Source: Ottelia alismoides
Taxonomy: Eukaryota; Streptophyta; Magnoliopsida; Alismatales; Hydrocharitaceae
NCBI GenBank assembly: GCA_037367405.1
Contig: JAZKJV010010546.1
Location: forward strand, 1-64,000
DNA: 64,000 bases
Direction of reading: 5' to 3'
Of this stretch, positions 1 to 8,781 are shown piece by piece. The position numbers and the translations under genes were made by a program. The notes beneath the pieces are model-generated. The model ran no database searches. It worked only from the letters and a program-made list of their open reading frames with translations, and was not told the DNA's origin. Each line of letters opens with the position of its first letter. The first letter of the stretch is position 1.

Positions 1-20
1 GTCGGGGGATTCGCAAGTGA

Positions 21-1655
21 TGGTCCGAAACGCGGCTTGGTTCGCCGGCCAAGGATGACGAGGGAAGCAGCAACGGTGTGGGGAAGACGCTCGCGCTGGG
101 CTTGGTGCATCATTGTCTCGGCGCGACGGTGGATGCCCGGCTAAAGAAGGCAGTACCCGACTGGCGATTCCGGTTGACCTTTTCTCTAAACGGGACGACT
201 CACGTGGTGGAACGATCGGGCGATGGGAAGCACCTGACGCTTGACGACCGGAAGCTGCCACCGGCCAAGTATCTTGCATGGCTCAACGATTGTGGGGCGT
301 TTGCGTTGGATGAGGATGTGCCGGGGCTCAGCTTTCGATCGTTGATCAAGAGGTTTGGCCGGCACAAAGTGGAAGACTGCCTGGATCCGCTTCGGATGTA
401 TAAGGAATCATAGTACGAAGCGCTGGTGCGCAGCCTGTACTTGTTGGGGCTCGACACGCAACTGGCGGTAAGCAAGCATCAACTGAAGAAGCAGTTGGAC
501 GATGGTGCGCGGGCAGCCAAGAACTGGAAGCAAGATGGCGTTTTGAACGACATGTTCCGGGCCGGGGCAAACCCGCGCTTGCGGCTGGCCCACCTGGAGA
601 AAGAGATCCCACGCCTGCGGGGAGACCTGGATGCGTTTCAGGGTTTCTGAGGATTACCGGACCGTGGAGTTGGAAGCAGGCGATCTGACGAAGCGGCTGC
701 GGGATCTCGATCGGCAGATGGCGGTGTTGGAGTTTCAACGGGATGCCATCGACCAATCACTGCAACAGCAGCCGGACATTTCCCGGAAGGACCTGCTTGA
801 ACTGTATGCCGGACTGGGGCGCATCTTCCCTCCCGAGACACTACTCCACTTCGAGAAGGTTGAGCAGTTTCACGAATCCCTCGCAGGCAATCGAAAGGCG
901 CGCCTGGAGCGGGATCGTGCGGGAGTGGTCGCCGAGTGGCACGAGTTGGAAGCAGCCCGGAAGAAGGCGGCGGCGGCGCGGGATGAGAAGCTGCAGTCAC
1001 TCCAGGGGAAGCGGGCACTTGATGAGTACGCGACAATGGCCCGTCAGTTGGCCGAATGGAAGAGGAGCGCCGTCGGCTGGGTGAATTCCTGGCATACGAC
1101 GCCAAGCTGAAAAAGCAGGCGCTGGAGATTCGCGAGCGACTGACCGCAGAGGACCGTGCGGCGGCGGAATAGGTCGATGCCGAACCGGCGGGGGATCTTT
1201 CGAAGTACTTCTCCTCCGTGGCTGCGCGCCTCTATCCCCGGGCGTCATCAGGCATCGTGCTGGGAGCGAATACGGGCGACAATCAGCTTCGCTACGATTT
1301 GACCGTGCAGATCGAAGGCGATGCCTCGGATGGAATCAACGCGGCCCGAGTTCTGTGTTTCGACTGGACCGTGTTCCTTCGCGGCTCCCATCATCGAGTC
1401 GATTTTCTTTGGCATGACAATCGGCTGTTTGCGCACCCGGACAAGGGACCGAGGGCGGCTTGGTTCGGGGTGGTGAGCGATGGCTTGGCCGATCTGACCA
1501 AGCAGTATGTCATGACGATCAATACGGAGAACTTCGAGTCGATGATGGAGCACTTGTCGCCGGAGGAAGCCGCTGCGGCCCGGGGGGCGGTGCGGCTCCG
1601 GTTGAGCGGCGACCGGCCGGAGAATAAGCTCTTGGGGATTCACTTCGGCAAGTGA
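21..1655 (+). pseudogene. DUF2326-type ATPase, decayed (ABC-three-component-like)
   Basis: Remnant of a DUF2326 protein, an SMC/RecN-like ATPase family found in ABC-three-component defence-type loci. The Walker A box (S-N-G-V-G-K-T) is read at about 69-86, followed by the family's conserved FRSLI.RF block near 335-355 and the LYLLGLD block near 435-455. The reading frame is broken four times: in-frame TAG at 411-413, a frameshift near 640 between the LDAFQ and FRVSEDY segments, a return shift near 1065, and an in-frame TAG at 1170-1172. The C-terminal part (1218-1655) carries FDW, the FLWHD block and a Walker-B-like region. A TGA at 18-20 closes the frame upstream, so the N-terminus is also damaged or shifted. 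Family assignment comes from the order and wording of the conserved blocks, not from a search. Confidence 0.75.
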
Positions 1656-1721
1656 TGCGAGTTCGGCCGCTGCAAAACTCAACACCAGCCGGAGTTGGAG
1701 CCGAGGAAGATGGGATGAGGA

Positions 1722-1959
1722 CTACCCGGCCGAGGCGAGATCGGTGGCGCGGAAGTCGTCGCCTTTAAGGCCGGCTTCACAGTGGAGCTGGACGAGCCGT
1801 GGCCGCTCCGCCGCGCCCTCGAAGTGCAAAGAGACAGCTTCAAGAACATTGGCCTTCAATTCGTCCCCAGCTTTCGGCTTCGGTGAAGATGCCATGCCCC
1901 AGGGCGCGAGCGTAAAAGCCACCTTCTTCCGCGTCACGAATCTCGAAGATGAGCTCCAT
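1722..1959 (-). pseudogene. HicB-like antitoxin remnant with VapC-like tail
   Basis: From an ATG at 1959 the minus strand reads a HicB-type antitoxin N-terminus (MELIFEIRDAEEGGFYA, then a GHGIFTEAESW stretch), the usual partial RNase-H-like fold of the family. One extra base in the run of four C at 1865-1868 shifts the frame just before the DELKANVLEAV helix. The expected C-terminus is replaced by the last residues of a PIN-domain protein (KGDDFRATDLASAG), which match the end of the VapC-like gene at 3705-4094. No HicA toxin partner is visible beside it. It looks like a truncated antitoxin joined by recombination to a second toxin-antitoxin locus. Confidence 0.6.
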
Positions 1960-2007
1960 GAACCTAAGGTACCCGAGAAATGCGCCCATCCCTTAGAATG
2001 CGAGAAG

Positions 2008-2110
2008 ATGGCTTTGATTAACGAAGTCCGGATGGACAAGAGCCACTTCGAGGTGGTGTCCATGGATACGCGGCCGGATGCGAGCCGCGAGAAAGATGAA
2101 CTGCTTACGT
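2008..2110 (+). pseudogene. short coding remnant, unknown
   Basis: An ATG at 2008 with a GAGAAG stretch just upstream opens a short frame (MALINEVRMDKSHFEVVS, then charged residues) that resembles the start of small proteins beginning MDK-x-x-F-x-VVS. The resemblance is lost after about 2110. No downstream part can be found, so at best this is an N-terminal fragment. It may be chance. Confidence 0.25.
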
Positions 2111-2129
2111 TCGCGCGCGTTTCGAGCGG

Positions 2130-2811
2130 CTATTCGCGGCCGCGACGGGCCAGTTCGTGGATGAACCGCGCATGATCCAGCGTGGCCACTCCCTTTTGCA
2201 CGGTGGCCGCCAAGCCGGCCAGATCCTCGTTCCACAACGCGGCCGGGTCGAGCCACAATCCTGGGAACACGCGCGAGCGATAGACGCCATCTTTCGCCGG
2301 CGCGAGTTTCGCATACTTGCGCGGACCAGCGCGCGCCAAGTGATTTCGCGGCGCTTCCGGCGAACGGAGATGTATTCGCGAACGCCCTGCCGCTCGTAGA
2401 GCCGGAGCTTTTCGCCGGCGTCCTTCGAGTGCGTGCTCTCGCTCACCTCGACGATCAACTCCGGGGCGCCCGCCGCATAATTGCCTTCGTCACGCGATTG
2501 GCCACCCGCGCTGGGCAAGATGCGGAGAATGAGATCCGGCTGCGGAACATCCTGACCGGACATGAGCAAGGTGGTGTTCATGGCGGACTGGAGACCGGGA
2601 GTGGAAGTCTCATAACGGGTGACCAGGCCGTCATCAACACGCTGTAGCGGCCATGAGGAAAAGCGACAGGGGAAGCCATATGAACCACTCCATCGATCAA
2701 CTCCGCCCGCTTCAGCGCAGGCATGGCGTCCCAGCGTTGCAGGAACTCGTCGCGCGTCAACCGTTCGCCCGCGCGCAGCGGCGGAGGAAGGCCGAGTGCG
2801 GTGGCCGGCAT
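2130..2811 (-). pseudogene. Uma2 family (DUF820) nuclease-like protein, frameshifted
   Basis: Uma2 proteins are PD-(D/E)XK-fold predicted nucleases, abundant in cyanobacteria and Acidobacteria and of unknown role. The frame opens at ATG 2811 ([18 protein letters not shown], then [10 protein letters not shown] and [11 protein letters not shown]). It shifts near 2610 into a second frame with the catalytic core (VPQPDLILRI, then APELIVEVSEST and YERQGVREY). It shifts again near 2330 into the C-terminal frame (SRVFPGLWLD, AALWNEDLAG, then FIHELARRGRE and stop). All family landmarks remain in order, so two small indels broke a once complete gene of about 225 codons. A second, intact Uma2 gene lies at 16435-17028. 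Confidence 0.75.
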
Positions 2812-3013
2812 GATCACTATCCTAGCGGATTGGCGGACGAAATGCCGATGCGAGATGCTTGCGATCATGCCTTCCGTCGAGGGCGACCAGACCGGAAGCG
2901 GTGGACTTCCCCAAGGCCGAACGCGCGGCCTTGCGGATTTCGCGACCCGGACTCGGCGATGAATCTGACCGAAGCGGGGCGTCCGGTAGGGCGGCATCGC
3001 GCGGGAGAGGAGC

Positions 3014-3392
3014 CTACGGCAGGCGGAAACCCTCTTCCTGAAAGTGGCGATCGAAAGCGAAGGCCTCGCGCTGCCCCTCCGCCCGCAAGACGGCGAAACT
3101 GGCGCAATCGACCAGGCTCAGTTGACGGCGTCCCGCCGCCAGCAAGGATGACACCGCCAATTCGTGTAGCGTCTCGTCGATCCACACCACCCGAATCACG
3201 GGCAGAAGGTCGTTCAGGAGCACACGGACTGCGGCAAGGCCCAAGCGGCGCTGCGCCAGAGCGCAGCTTTCCACCAGCACGTAGTTTGTGGTGAACAGCA
3301 CGGCGCGGGAATCGAGCAATTTCTCCCAGACGGCGCGGGCACGGGCGTGATTGCCGTCGTCACGGTCGAGCAAGGCGTGCGACAAAGATCAT
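3014..3392 (-). pseudogene. PIN-domain toxin (VapC-like), N-terminus broken
   Basis: PIN-domain RNase-type toxin of a type II toxin-antitoxin pair. The stop of the upstream antitoxin overlaps an ATG at 3392 (ATGA), the usual coupling, but after four codons the frame is lost. The rest of the protein is read in another frame from about 3385 (LLDRDDGNHARA, then [25 protein letters not shown] and [10 protein letters not shown]). The segment that should contain the first catalytic aspartate is missing, consistent with a small deletion. The other acidic positions (E in VESC, D in LVDC, D in FDRHF) remain. It is probably inactive unless translation starts at an alternative TTG at 3385, which would still lack the first aspartate. 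Confidence 0.65.
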
Positions 3393-3637
3393 TCGGGCTC
3401 GAACGCCTCTGCCAGATACTCGTTGTGGCGGGAACTGATGTCGGAGCGGCCCGACGAAAACTGGCCGACGGCGGCTTTGGCCCGGGCGAACCGGGCATCG
3501 CTCCCGGCGCCAGCCTGGCCTCGAACGAGTTGGCCGACGCCGCGGCGAATGAGTTCAGCCATGGACACCTTCTGCTCCGCCGCCATGGCCCGCAAGGCTT
3601 GGGCTTGCACCTGGGTGAGTTGAATCTGGGTGCGCAC
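3389..3637 (-). CDS. ribbon-helix-helix antitoxin
   Basis: An 82-residue protein with a GTG start at 3637. Residues 1-40 (MRTQIQLT.VQAQALRAMA, then VSMAELIRRGV) fit a CopG/MetJ-type ribbon-helix-helix DNA-binding domain: a beta strand with polar residues followed by two helices. The C-terminal tail (FSSGRSD, then YLAEAFE) is the kind of acidic region that wraps the cognate toxin. It sits directly upstream of and overlaps the broken PIN gene by ATGA at 3389-3392, so it is the antitoxin of that pair and would normally autorepress the operon. The antitoxin appears intact while its toxin is damaged. Confidence 0.7.
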   Translation of the reverse strand: MRTQIQLTQVQAQALRAMAAEQKVSMAELIRRGVGQLVRGQAGAGSDARFARAKAAVGQFSSGRSDISSRHNEYLAEAFEPE

Positions 3638-3704
3638 CGTCTACCCGCATGTTATCACTCGAAGCCATCATGACATCACACAGGTGCTCGAAGTTGCGTT
3701 GGGC

Positions 3705-4094
3705 CTAGCCGGCCGAGGCGAGATCGGTGGCGCGGAAATCGTCTCCTTTATAGAGCAGGGGAAGCCCGGCCAGCCGCGCGGTGGCGTAGGTGAGACAATC
3801 GCCGAAGTTCAACCCGGCGGGATGGCGGCCCTTGCCATAACGTAGAAAGGCCTCGGCGGCCGCACGCCAATGGGCTTCGGTGACCGGCGCGACGGTGGCG
3901 TCGAGTTCCCGGAGGAGAGCGTCAATGGAGCCCCGGGCGTCCTGGCCGGTTCTGCCGACCATGACCAAGAAGACTTCGACCAGACTGGCGGCACTGATGA
4001 CGACAAGATCGGCCTGCTCGAGCGCCGCGGCGATGCGCTGGCTTTCCGGCTCGCCCAATAGAAGAGCGACGAGGGCCGAGGAGTCGACAACCAT
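3705..4094 (-). CDS. PIN-domain ribonuclease toxin, VapC family
   Basis: A 129-residue type II toxin with the full set of PIN acidic residues: D4 in MVVDSSAL, E in SLVEVF (about residue 40), D in NFGDCLTYA (about residue 99) and an acidic GDDF near the end. VapC toxins are Mg-dependent RNases that cleave tRNA or rRNA. The ATG at 4094 lies two bases after the antitoxin stop (TGACCATG), giving an antitoxin-toxin operon transcribed from the antitoxin side. Length is normal for the family. Its last 46 bases are nearly repeated at 1722-1767 behind a HicB remnant, suggesting local recombination. Confidence in family is high; target unknown. Confidence 0.88.
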   Translation of the reverse strand: MVVDSSALVALLLGEPESQRIAAALEQADLVVISAASLVEVFLVMVGRTGQDARGSIDALLRELDATVAPVTEAHWRAAAEAFLRYGKGRHPAGLNFGDCLTYATARLAGLPLLYKGDDFRATDLASAG

Positions 4095-4096
4095 GG

Positions 4097-4366
4097 TCAG
4101 ACGCCTCCCGGGCCAAAACCGAGATAGGCTTCTTCCTCTTCTTTCGTGACGGGACGCCCGCGCACATCGGCCGGGAGTTGCGGCCAAACGTGAGTTTCGA
4201 GAAACCGGAGCAATTCGCGACGCGGCGGGGACACTTGGGAAGAACGGAGGCGATCGCGACGTTCGAGCAAGGCTCTTCGAATGGCCTCCGTCTTGGACTC
4301 ACCCGTGAGCCGAGTGACTTCGTCGACGAGGAGCTCGACGTTGGGATTCTTCAGAGTGAGTGCCAT
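4097..4366 (-). CDS. VapB-type antitoxin (Rv0623/PSK-like)
   Basis: An 89-residue antitoxin partner of the VapC gene that follows two bases downstream. The N-terminal MALTLKNPNVELLVDEV and the TGESKTEAIRRALLERRDRL segment match the Rv0623-like VapB family, whose N-terminus forms a ribbon-helix-helix or AbrB-like DNA-binding dimer. The C-terminal PADVRGRPVTKEEEEAYLG contains the GxPVTKEE-type segment that occupies the toxin active site. The start was put at ATG 4366 because the family begins MAL or MAM; an upstream in-frame ATG at 4396 would add ten unrelated residues. The operon is expected to be autorepressed by the VapBC complex. Confidence 0.85.
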   Translation of the reverse strand: MALTLKNPNVELLVDEVTRLTGESKTEAIRRALLERRDRLRSSQVSPPRRELLRFLETHVWPQLPADVRGRPVTKEEEEAYLGFGPGGV

Positions 4367-4408
4367 GCTTGAATTATACCTTTTTTCAGTAATCATTCCC
4401 AGCGGGCG

Positions 4409-6126
4409 TCAGGGCCGACCGCGGTGGACTTCCACGAGGCTGAACACGTCGTCCTTGTCGTCGGCGTTCACCAGACCGAAGTCGCTGCCTTTCGGGCCGC
4501 CGCGATGCAGGACAGCGTCGGTGAGCGTCACGGTCTGATCCAGCCACTTCTTCGATCCGGTGCCGGTGACCGTCAAAGCCGTCTTCATCTCGCGCCCGCC
4601 CGCGTCATAAAGCAGCTTCCAGGTGGAGCCCGGCTGGCCGTCGTACCACGCGACGTGGATGGTCACCGTCTTGGGCTTGGCGTCGGCAAAGAACTTGTCG
4701 TGCAGCTTGAAGTAGAGCGCGTCCTTGCCGGTGGCGTGCTCGAAGCCGCGCGCGAAGCGGTCCGTAGATCGACGACGACTTGGTGATGGGACCGCCCACG
4801 CGCCACCGGGGCACCGACGTGGCGTCAGGGTCGAGCTGCGTGAGGAAGCGCGAGTAGTTGTCCGGCCAAATCGACCAGCCCACGTCGTTTGAAGCTTTCT
4901 GGCTGCGCCGTTGCTCCACCTGTCCCATGAGCAGCGCCTCCTGGTCCTCCACCTGGGCGCCGTACTTCGCGTAGTCCGCCGTGATCTTTAGCATGCGGGC
5001 CACGTTGCGAGGCTCGGCCTGGCCGTATTGGCTCTCCGGGTACGCCTTCGTGTCGGCGGCATCCAGCCCCTTGTGCAAGGCGCAGAAGGCATCGGTGGCG
5101 GTCTCCGGATGAACTGGCCGGCGTACTTGTTGAAGAAGTGGAAGGCGAAATCGAACCCTTCCTGCTGCGCCACTTCGACGGCCCGGCGGCTGATGTCCCC
5201 AGATGCTCTGGCCGCCGTTCAGGGCATTCACCGCGCCCCAATAGAAGTTCAAGCGTGGATTGAGCTGATACCAGGTCTTGGTCCAGGTCTGATCCATCTC
5301 CGACCGGCGGAAGAGGGTCAAGCCCTTTGGGTCGATGAGGAACTTCGTCCACTGGTCATACAGGGCGCGTTCGCCCTTCAGATGATGGCCGCGGGAGAGA
5401 GCTCCGTTCTTGATGCCGAAGCCGCCCTTCACGTGCGTGGTGAGCCACCGCCACTCTTCGCCATAGCGCTCTTCGCCATCGGCGTCGCCGCCCACCGAGT
5501 TGAACAACAGGTCGATGGGCTTGCCGGGCCCTTCCTGGAAGGTCTTCACGAAGAGCGCGAAGGCCTCGAGCCGGAACTTCAACCACTCCGGCGAGGTCTT
5601 GGTCAATTGGTAGCGCCGGTCCTTGGGCTCTCCCTTGTAAGCCATTTCGTCGCCGGTGCAGCCGGTCTTCACCTGGATGAAGGCGATGCGCGACTGCTTC
5701 GCTTCCGGATAGCTGCGGAGGTGACGGCCGAGTTCAGTGATGAGCCGATGGTAGCGGGTCTTGTAAGCCGGCGCGGAGGTAGTAAGGGTAGAATGGCCAT
5801 TTGTCTTCGTGGCGCTTGTCGTCGGTGAAGACCTTGGGCACGCCGGCTGTGTAGATCCACTCCGGCGCTTCGGGACCGACGCCGAGCGAGATGTACAGAT
5901 ACCGATCGTTGCGGTGCGCTTTGTCGACCGCGTTGTCCAACGCCTTCCAATCGAAGACGCCGTCCTTGGGCTCGACGGCCGACCACGGGGCATTGAAGGA
6001 GAGGCCCTTGAGGAACGGGTAGTCTCTGGGGTCGAAGAAGTCGCCGCGATCCCAGACGCCGAAAGCTTTCGGCGGCACCTCGGCCATGAGCGCGCACAGG
6101 CCCATCAGGCCGATCCAGATTCTCAT
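4409..6126 (-). pseudogene. exported glycoside-hydrolase-like protein, multiply frameshifted
   Basis: From ATG 6126, preceded by GGAGGG five bases upstream, the minus strand encodes a signal peptide (MRIWIGLMGLCALMAEV) and a clan GH-A-like TIM-barrel opening: SFNAPWSAVEPKDGVFDW, LYISLGVGPEAPEWIY. The protein then needs at least four frame changes, near 5780, 5205, 5113 and 4765, to continue through FIQVKTGCTGDEMAYKG, LLFNSVGGDADGEERYG, LNFYWGAVNALNGG, FHFFNKYAGQF, WSIWPDNYSRFLTQ and the C-terminal beta-sandwich-like VTIHVAWYDGQPGSTWKLLY. The rebuilt order resembles beta-galactosidase-like secreted proteins of Planctomycetes and Acidobacteria. It is a real former gene and cannot make a full protein as sequenced. 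Exact GH family not assigned. Confidence 0.65.
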
Positions 6127-6156
6127 TGCGCCCTCCGCCTGCGAGTATATCGGGTC

Positions 6157-6585
6157 CATAATGAAAGCAGAAGCGAGGCCTGCCATGAACCTGCTCAGCA
6201 CCTGCCCGGCTGCGGACAGAAGAATCGCGTGCCCGCCAAGCACCTGGCCGACACTGGACGCTGTGGCGGCTGCAAGGCGGCATTACCGCCGGTGAGCACC
6301 CCGCTCGAGCTCGATGCGGAGAGCTTCGACGCGATCATTTCCCAAGCGCGCGTGCCGGTGCTCGCCGATTTTTGGGCCGCTTGGTGTGGCCCGTGCCGGA
6401 TGGTGGCGCCGGAAGTCCACGCGTTGGCCGCGGAGATGGCGGGGCGGGCGCTGATCGTGAAAGTCGACACCGAAGCGCAACCGGCGCTGGCGGCGCGCTA
6501 TCGCGTGCAGTCGATTCCCAACTTCATCCTGTTGCAGCCCGTGATGCAGCTGCCCGGCGCGGCGTCGCGCGCGGAGACACCGGCG
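6157..6585 (+). repeat. direct repeat, copy A (trxC duplication)
   Basis: This stretch matches 9408-9845 from the sequence CCATAATGAAAGCAG onward, through the zinc-ribbon and thioredoxin domains. Differences are mostly single bases, a short divergent patch near 6320-6350, one missing C near 6210 and a nine-base deletion near 6526. The two copies lie in the same orientation about 3.25 kb apart and bracket the restriction-modification island. Confidence 0.85.
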
Positions 6586-6590
6586 ACGCT
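6185..6590 (+). pseudogene. trxC-like thioredoxin, inactive copy
   Basis: Damaged duplicate of the intact gene at 9436-9864. The ATG at 6185 and first residues match the intact copy, but one C is missing near 6210, which shifts the frame inside the first CxxC zinc pair. The other frame then carries the rest: CGGC, LADFWAAWCGPCRMVAPE and a C-terminal domain shortened by nine bases, with FRDGQPV of the intact copy reduced to LQPV. Similarity to the intact copy ends near 6585, where unrelated sequence begins. The redox motif WCGPC survives but the protein would not be made from the normal start. Confidence 0.85.
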
Positions 6591-6680
6591 GGCCTGCTTC
6601 TCCGAAGCCGTCTGGTTGTTGCGGCTGTTCGAGCCAGCGGAGCCGTTCAACGGCAAAACACCTCGTGGCTCACTTGGTGA

Positions 6681-6851
6681 CGGCGATGCAGGAGCAGCGT
6701 TGAAGCGGTTTCCCGCTCTGAGACACGAAACGCTGTAGGTGCCGTCGAAGCTGTGAAAACTGTTGAATCTCTTGACGAGTTCACCGATGAAGAAGTTGAG
6801 GGGCTGCGCATTCGGGGTGACCCGACAGTGAAGCCGTTGCAGAAAGAATAG
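6681..6851 (+). other. C-terminal coding fragment, unknown
   Basis: Directly after the broken thioredoxin copy one frame reads SVEAVSRSETRNAVGAVEAV then KTVESLDEFTDEEVEGLRIR and ends PLQKE-stop at 6849-6851. It has the acidic, regular composition of a real protein tail but no start, and the frame is closed by a TGA at 6678-6680. I do not recognise the family. It may be the end of a gene cut when the neighbouring island inserted. Confidence 0.25.
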
Positions 6852-6935
6852 TCGAGGATGAGAATGTTCCAAAGGCAAGGCGATGCGTGGGGTGGCATGG
6901 ACACCCGATTGCGCCAGCGGTTAGAATGCAGTGGA

Positions 6936-8087
6936 ATGGACCAGAACCATCCAACTTGGTACGAGTTCTTTGCCGGGGGCGGCATGGCTCGGCTCGGATT
7001 GGGCGAAGGATGGAGTTGCGCCTTCTCGAATGAATGGTGCGAGAAGAAGGCTACGTCGTACCGGGCAAGATTTGGTAGTCAGGAACTGCGTGTCTGCGAT
7101 GTTGCTACCCTAACGCCGAGCGATCTCCCCGGCACGCCAACCCTTGTTTGGGGTTCCTTCCCTTGCCAAGACCTCTCTCTCGCGGGGAATGGTGCGGGGT
7201 TAGGCGGTGAGCGGAGTGGAGCCTTCAAGCCCTTCTGGGAACTAATGCGTGGACTGGTTCGCCTCGACCGTCACCCCCAGCTAATCGTGCTGGAGAAATG
7301 TGGTGGGCACGTTGACTTCTCACGACGGGAAGGATTTCAACCTGATCGTAGGTGCTCTCGCTAAGGAAGGCTACAGAGTCGGTGCGATGGTGATAGATGC
7401 CGTACGGTTCGTGCCGCAATCCCGGCCTCGGTTGTTCGTCGTTGCGGTACATACCGACACCTCCGTGCCAGCGGCCCTTATGTTACCGGAACCATCCGAT
7501 CCGTGGCACACGAGGTCTCTACGTTCGGCTGTCCAGCGCTTACCTCAGCGCCAACAGGACGCTTGGGTGTGGTGGAATCTCCCAGTTCCTTCCGAACCAG
7601 TCCCGGCACTCAGCGACCTGATCGAGGAAGAACCGACTGGAGTTGAGTGGCACTCGAAGGCTCAGACAGACTATATCATCGGCCTGATGTCGCCGCTGCA
7701 TTTGAAGAAGTTGGAGAAGGCGCAGCTTCTCGGCAAGCGAATCGTTGGGACCGTCTACAGGCGGACCCGCCCCCATGAGAGCGGCGTCAACAAACAGACC
7801 GCGGAGATACGCTTTGATCAAGTCTCCGGTTGTCTGCGGACGCCTGTGGGTGGTTCAAGCCGTCAAACGATTGTTGTGGTCGAAGACGCCGAATCAGATC
7901 ACGCCTGTTGTCGCCCAGAGAGGCCGCACGGCTCATGGGAGTCCCGGACGACTATCCCTTGCCTGCGAAGTACAACGAAGCTTATCACCTTTTTGGGGAT
8001 GGACTCGCTGTTCCTGTTGTCCGTTGGTTAGGTACTCAACTGTTGGCGCGTATAGTCTCCCCTTGTCGGGTTATGCCTAGCGGCTTG
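6936..8087 (+). pseudogene. C5-cytosine DNA methyltransferase, twice frameshifted
   Basis: DNA (cytosine-5) methyltransferase of a restriction-modification system. From ATG 6936 the first frame carries motif I (YEFFAGGGMARLGLG) and the catalytic Pro-Cys motif IV (WGSFPCQDLSLAGNG). At the ENV motif (about 7290) one extra A in AAA shifts the frame to the segment from VVGTLTSHDGKDF through the motif VIII-like FVPQSRPRLFVVAV, the target-recognition region and motif IX-like RQTIVVVED. A missing G near 7890 shifts it again to motif X (LLSPREAARLMGVPDDYPL) and the GDGLAVPVVRWL end. All motifs are in order and the length fits an M.Eco29kI-like enzyme of about 370-380 residues. As sequenced it cannot be made whole. 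GC is visibly lower than in the surrounding host genes. Confidence 0.85.
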
Positions 8088-8780
8088 ATGCCCGAACAAG
8101 ACAATGGAGCGCACGGTGTACCGCAGGATGTGGCGGCCATCCGGCGAAGAATCAAAGCCTTCTTGGATGCTCAGGCCCCAAACGGGATGAAGCTCGGCAA
8201 CGCCAAATGGGGAGTCTACGCCTTCTACGACTACGATGCCGAGCCGATCTATGTCGGGCAGACCAATGAAAAACTGCGTTCTCGAATCGGACGCCACCTT
8301 ACGAACCAGCGAACTGATGCAGTTGCCATGAATGTGTTGGACCCGTTTGAAGTCGCTGAGATCGAAGTTTGGCCCTTTTGGGACCTCCAGAATCGGGACA
8401 GCAGAGACGCCGACGCCAAGACTCTTCTCAACTCAGCGGAGTACACTGTATTCCAACTCGTCCTCAGCCAATCCAGCTTCAACGCAGTGCTCAACGAGGG
8501 TGACATTGCTGCGACCGATGAGATTGAACTCCCAGCCTCAGTCCGTGGCTGTATCATTCCCGAAGAGCTTTACCAGCAACGCAAGCACCCGGACGTTCGC
8601 ATCGCAAGACGTGCGACCACAATCGCCGCTCTTGCAAGAGTTATAAGTGAACGTGATGTGTCGAAGGGGCTGCGGCGAACGTTGGTTACGCAGGCACGTC
8701 GGTTGGAACGTCTCTCCGCCCAACGATTCAATGAACTTGGCGGCACGGTGCCAACGGTCGAACCTGGCGAAGACGTCTGA
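8088..8780 (+). CDS. GIY-YIG family restriction endonuclease, Eco29kI-like
   Basis: Predicted type II restriction endonuclease of the GIY-YIG superfamily. Taking ATG 8088 as start gives 230 residues. The signature is GVY at 42-44 and IYVG at 54-57, followed by R66-x3-H70 (RIGRH), E118 in NSAEY and N132 in FNAVLN. This is the arrangement described for Eco29kI, which cuts CCGCGG. The nuclease lies between a cytosine methyltransferase and a Vsr nuclease, completing an M-R-V island. The frame has no stop upstream until before 7830, so it is fused in frame with the last part of the methyltransferase; ATG 8088 was chosen from domain extent. Recognition site by analogy only. Confidence 0.75.
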   Translation: MPEQDNGAHGVPQDVAAIRRRIKAFLDAQAPNGMKLGNAKWGVYAFYDYDAEPIYVGQTNEKLRSRIGRHLTNQRTDAVAMNVLDPFEVAEIEVWPFWDLQNRDSRDADAKTLLNSAEYTVFQLVLSQSSFNAVLNEGDIAATDEIELPASVRGCIIPEELYQQRKHPDVRIARRATTIAALARVISERDVSKGLRRTLVTQARRLERLSAQRFNELGGTVPTVEPGEDV

Positions 8781-8781
8781 C

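Noticed and set aside
6647..6985. Transposase remnant between the broken thioredoxin and the methyltransferase
   Set aside because: No DDE motif, helix-turn-helix or terminal inverted repeats could be recognised in either strand.
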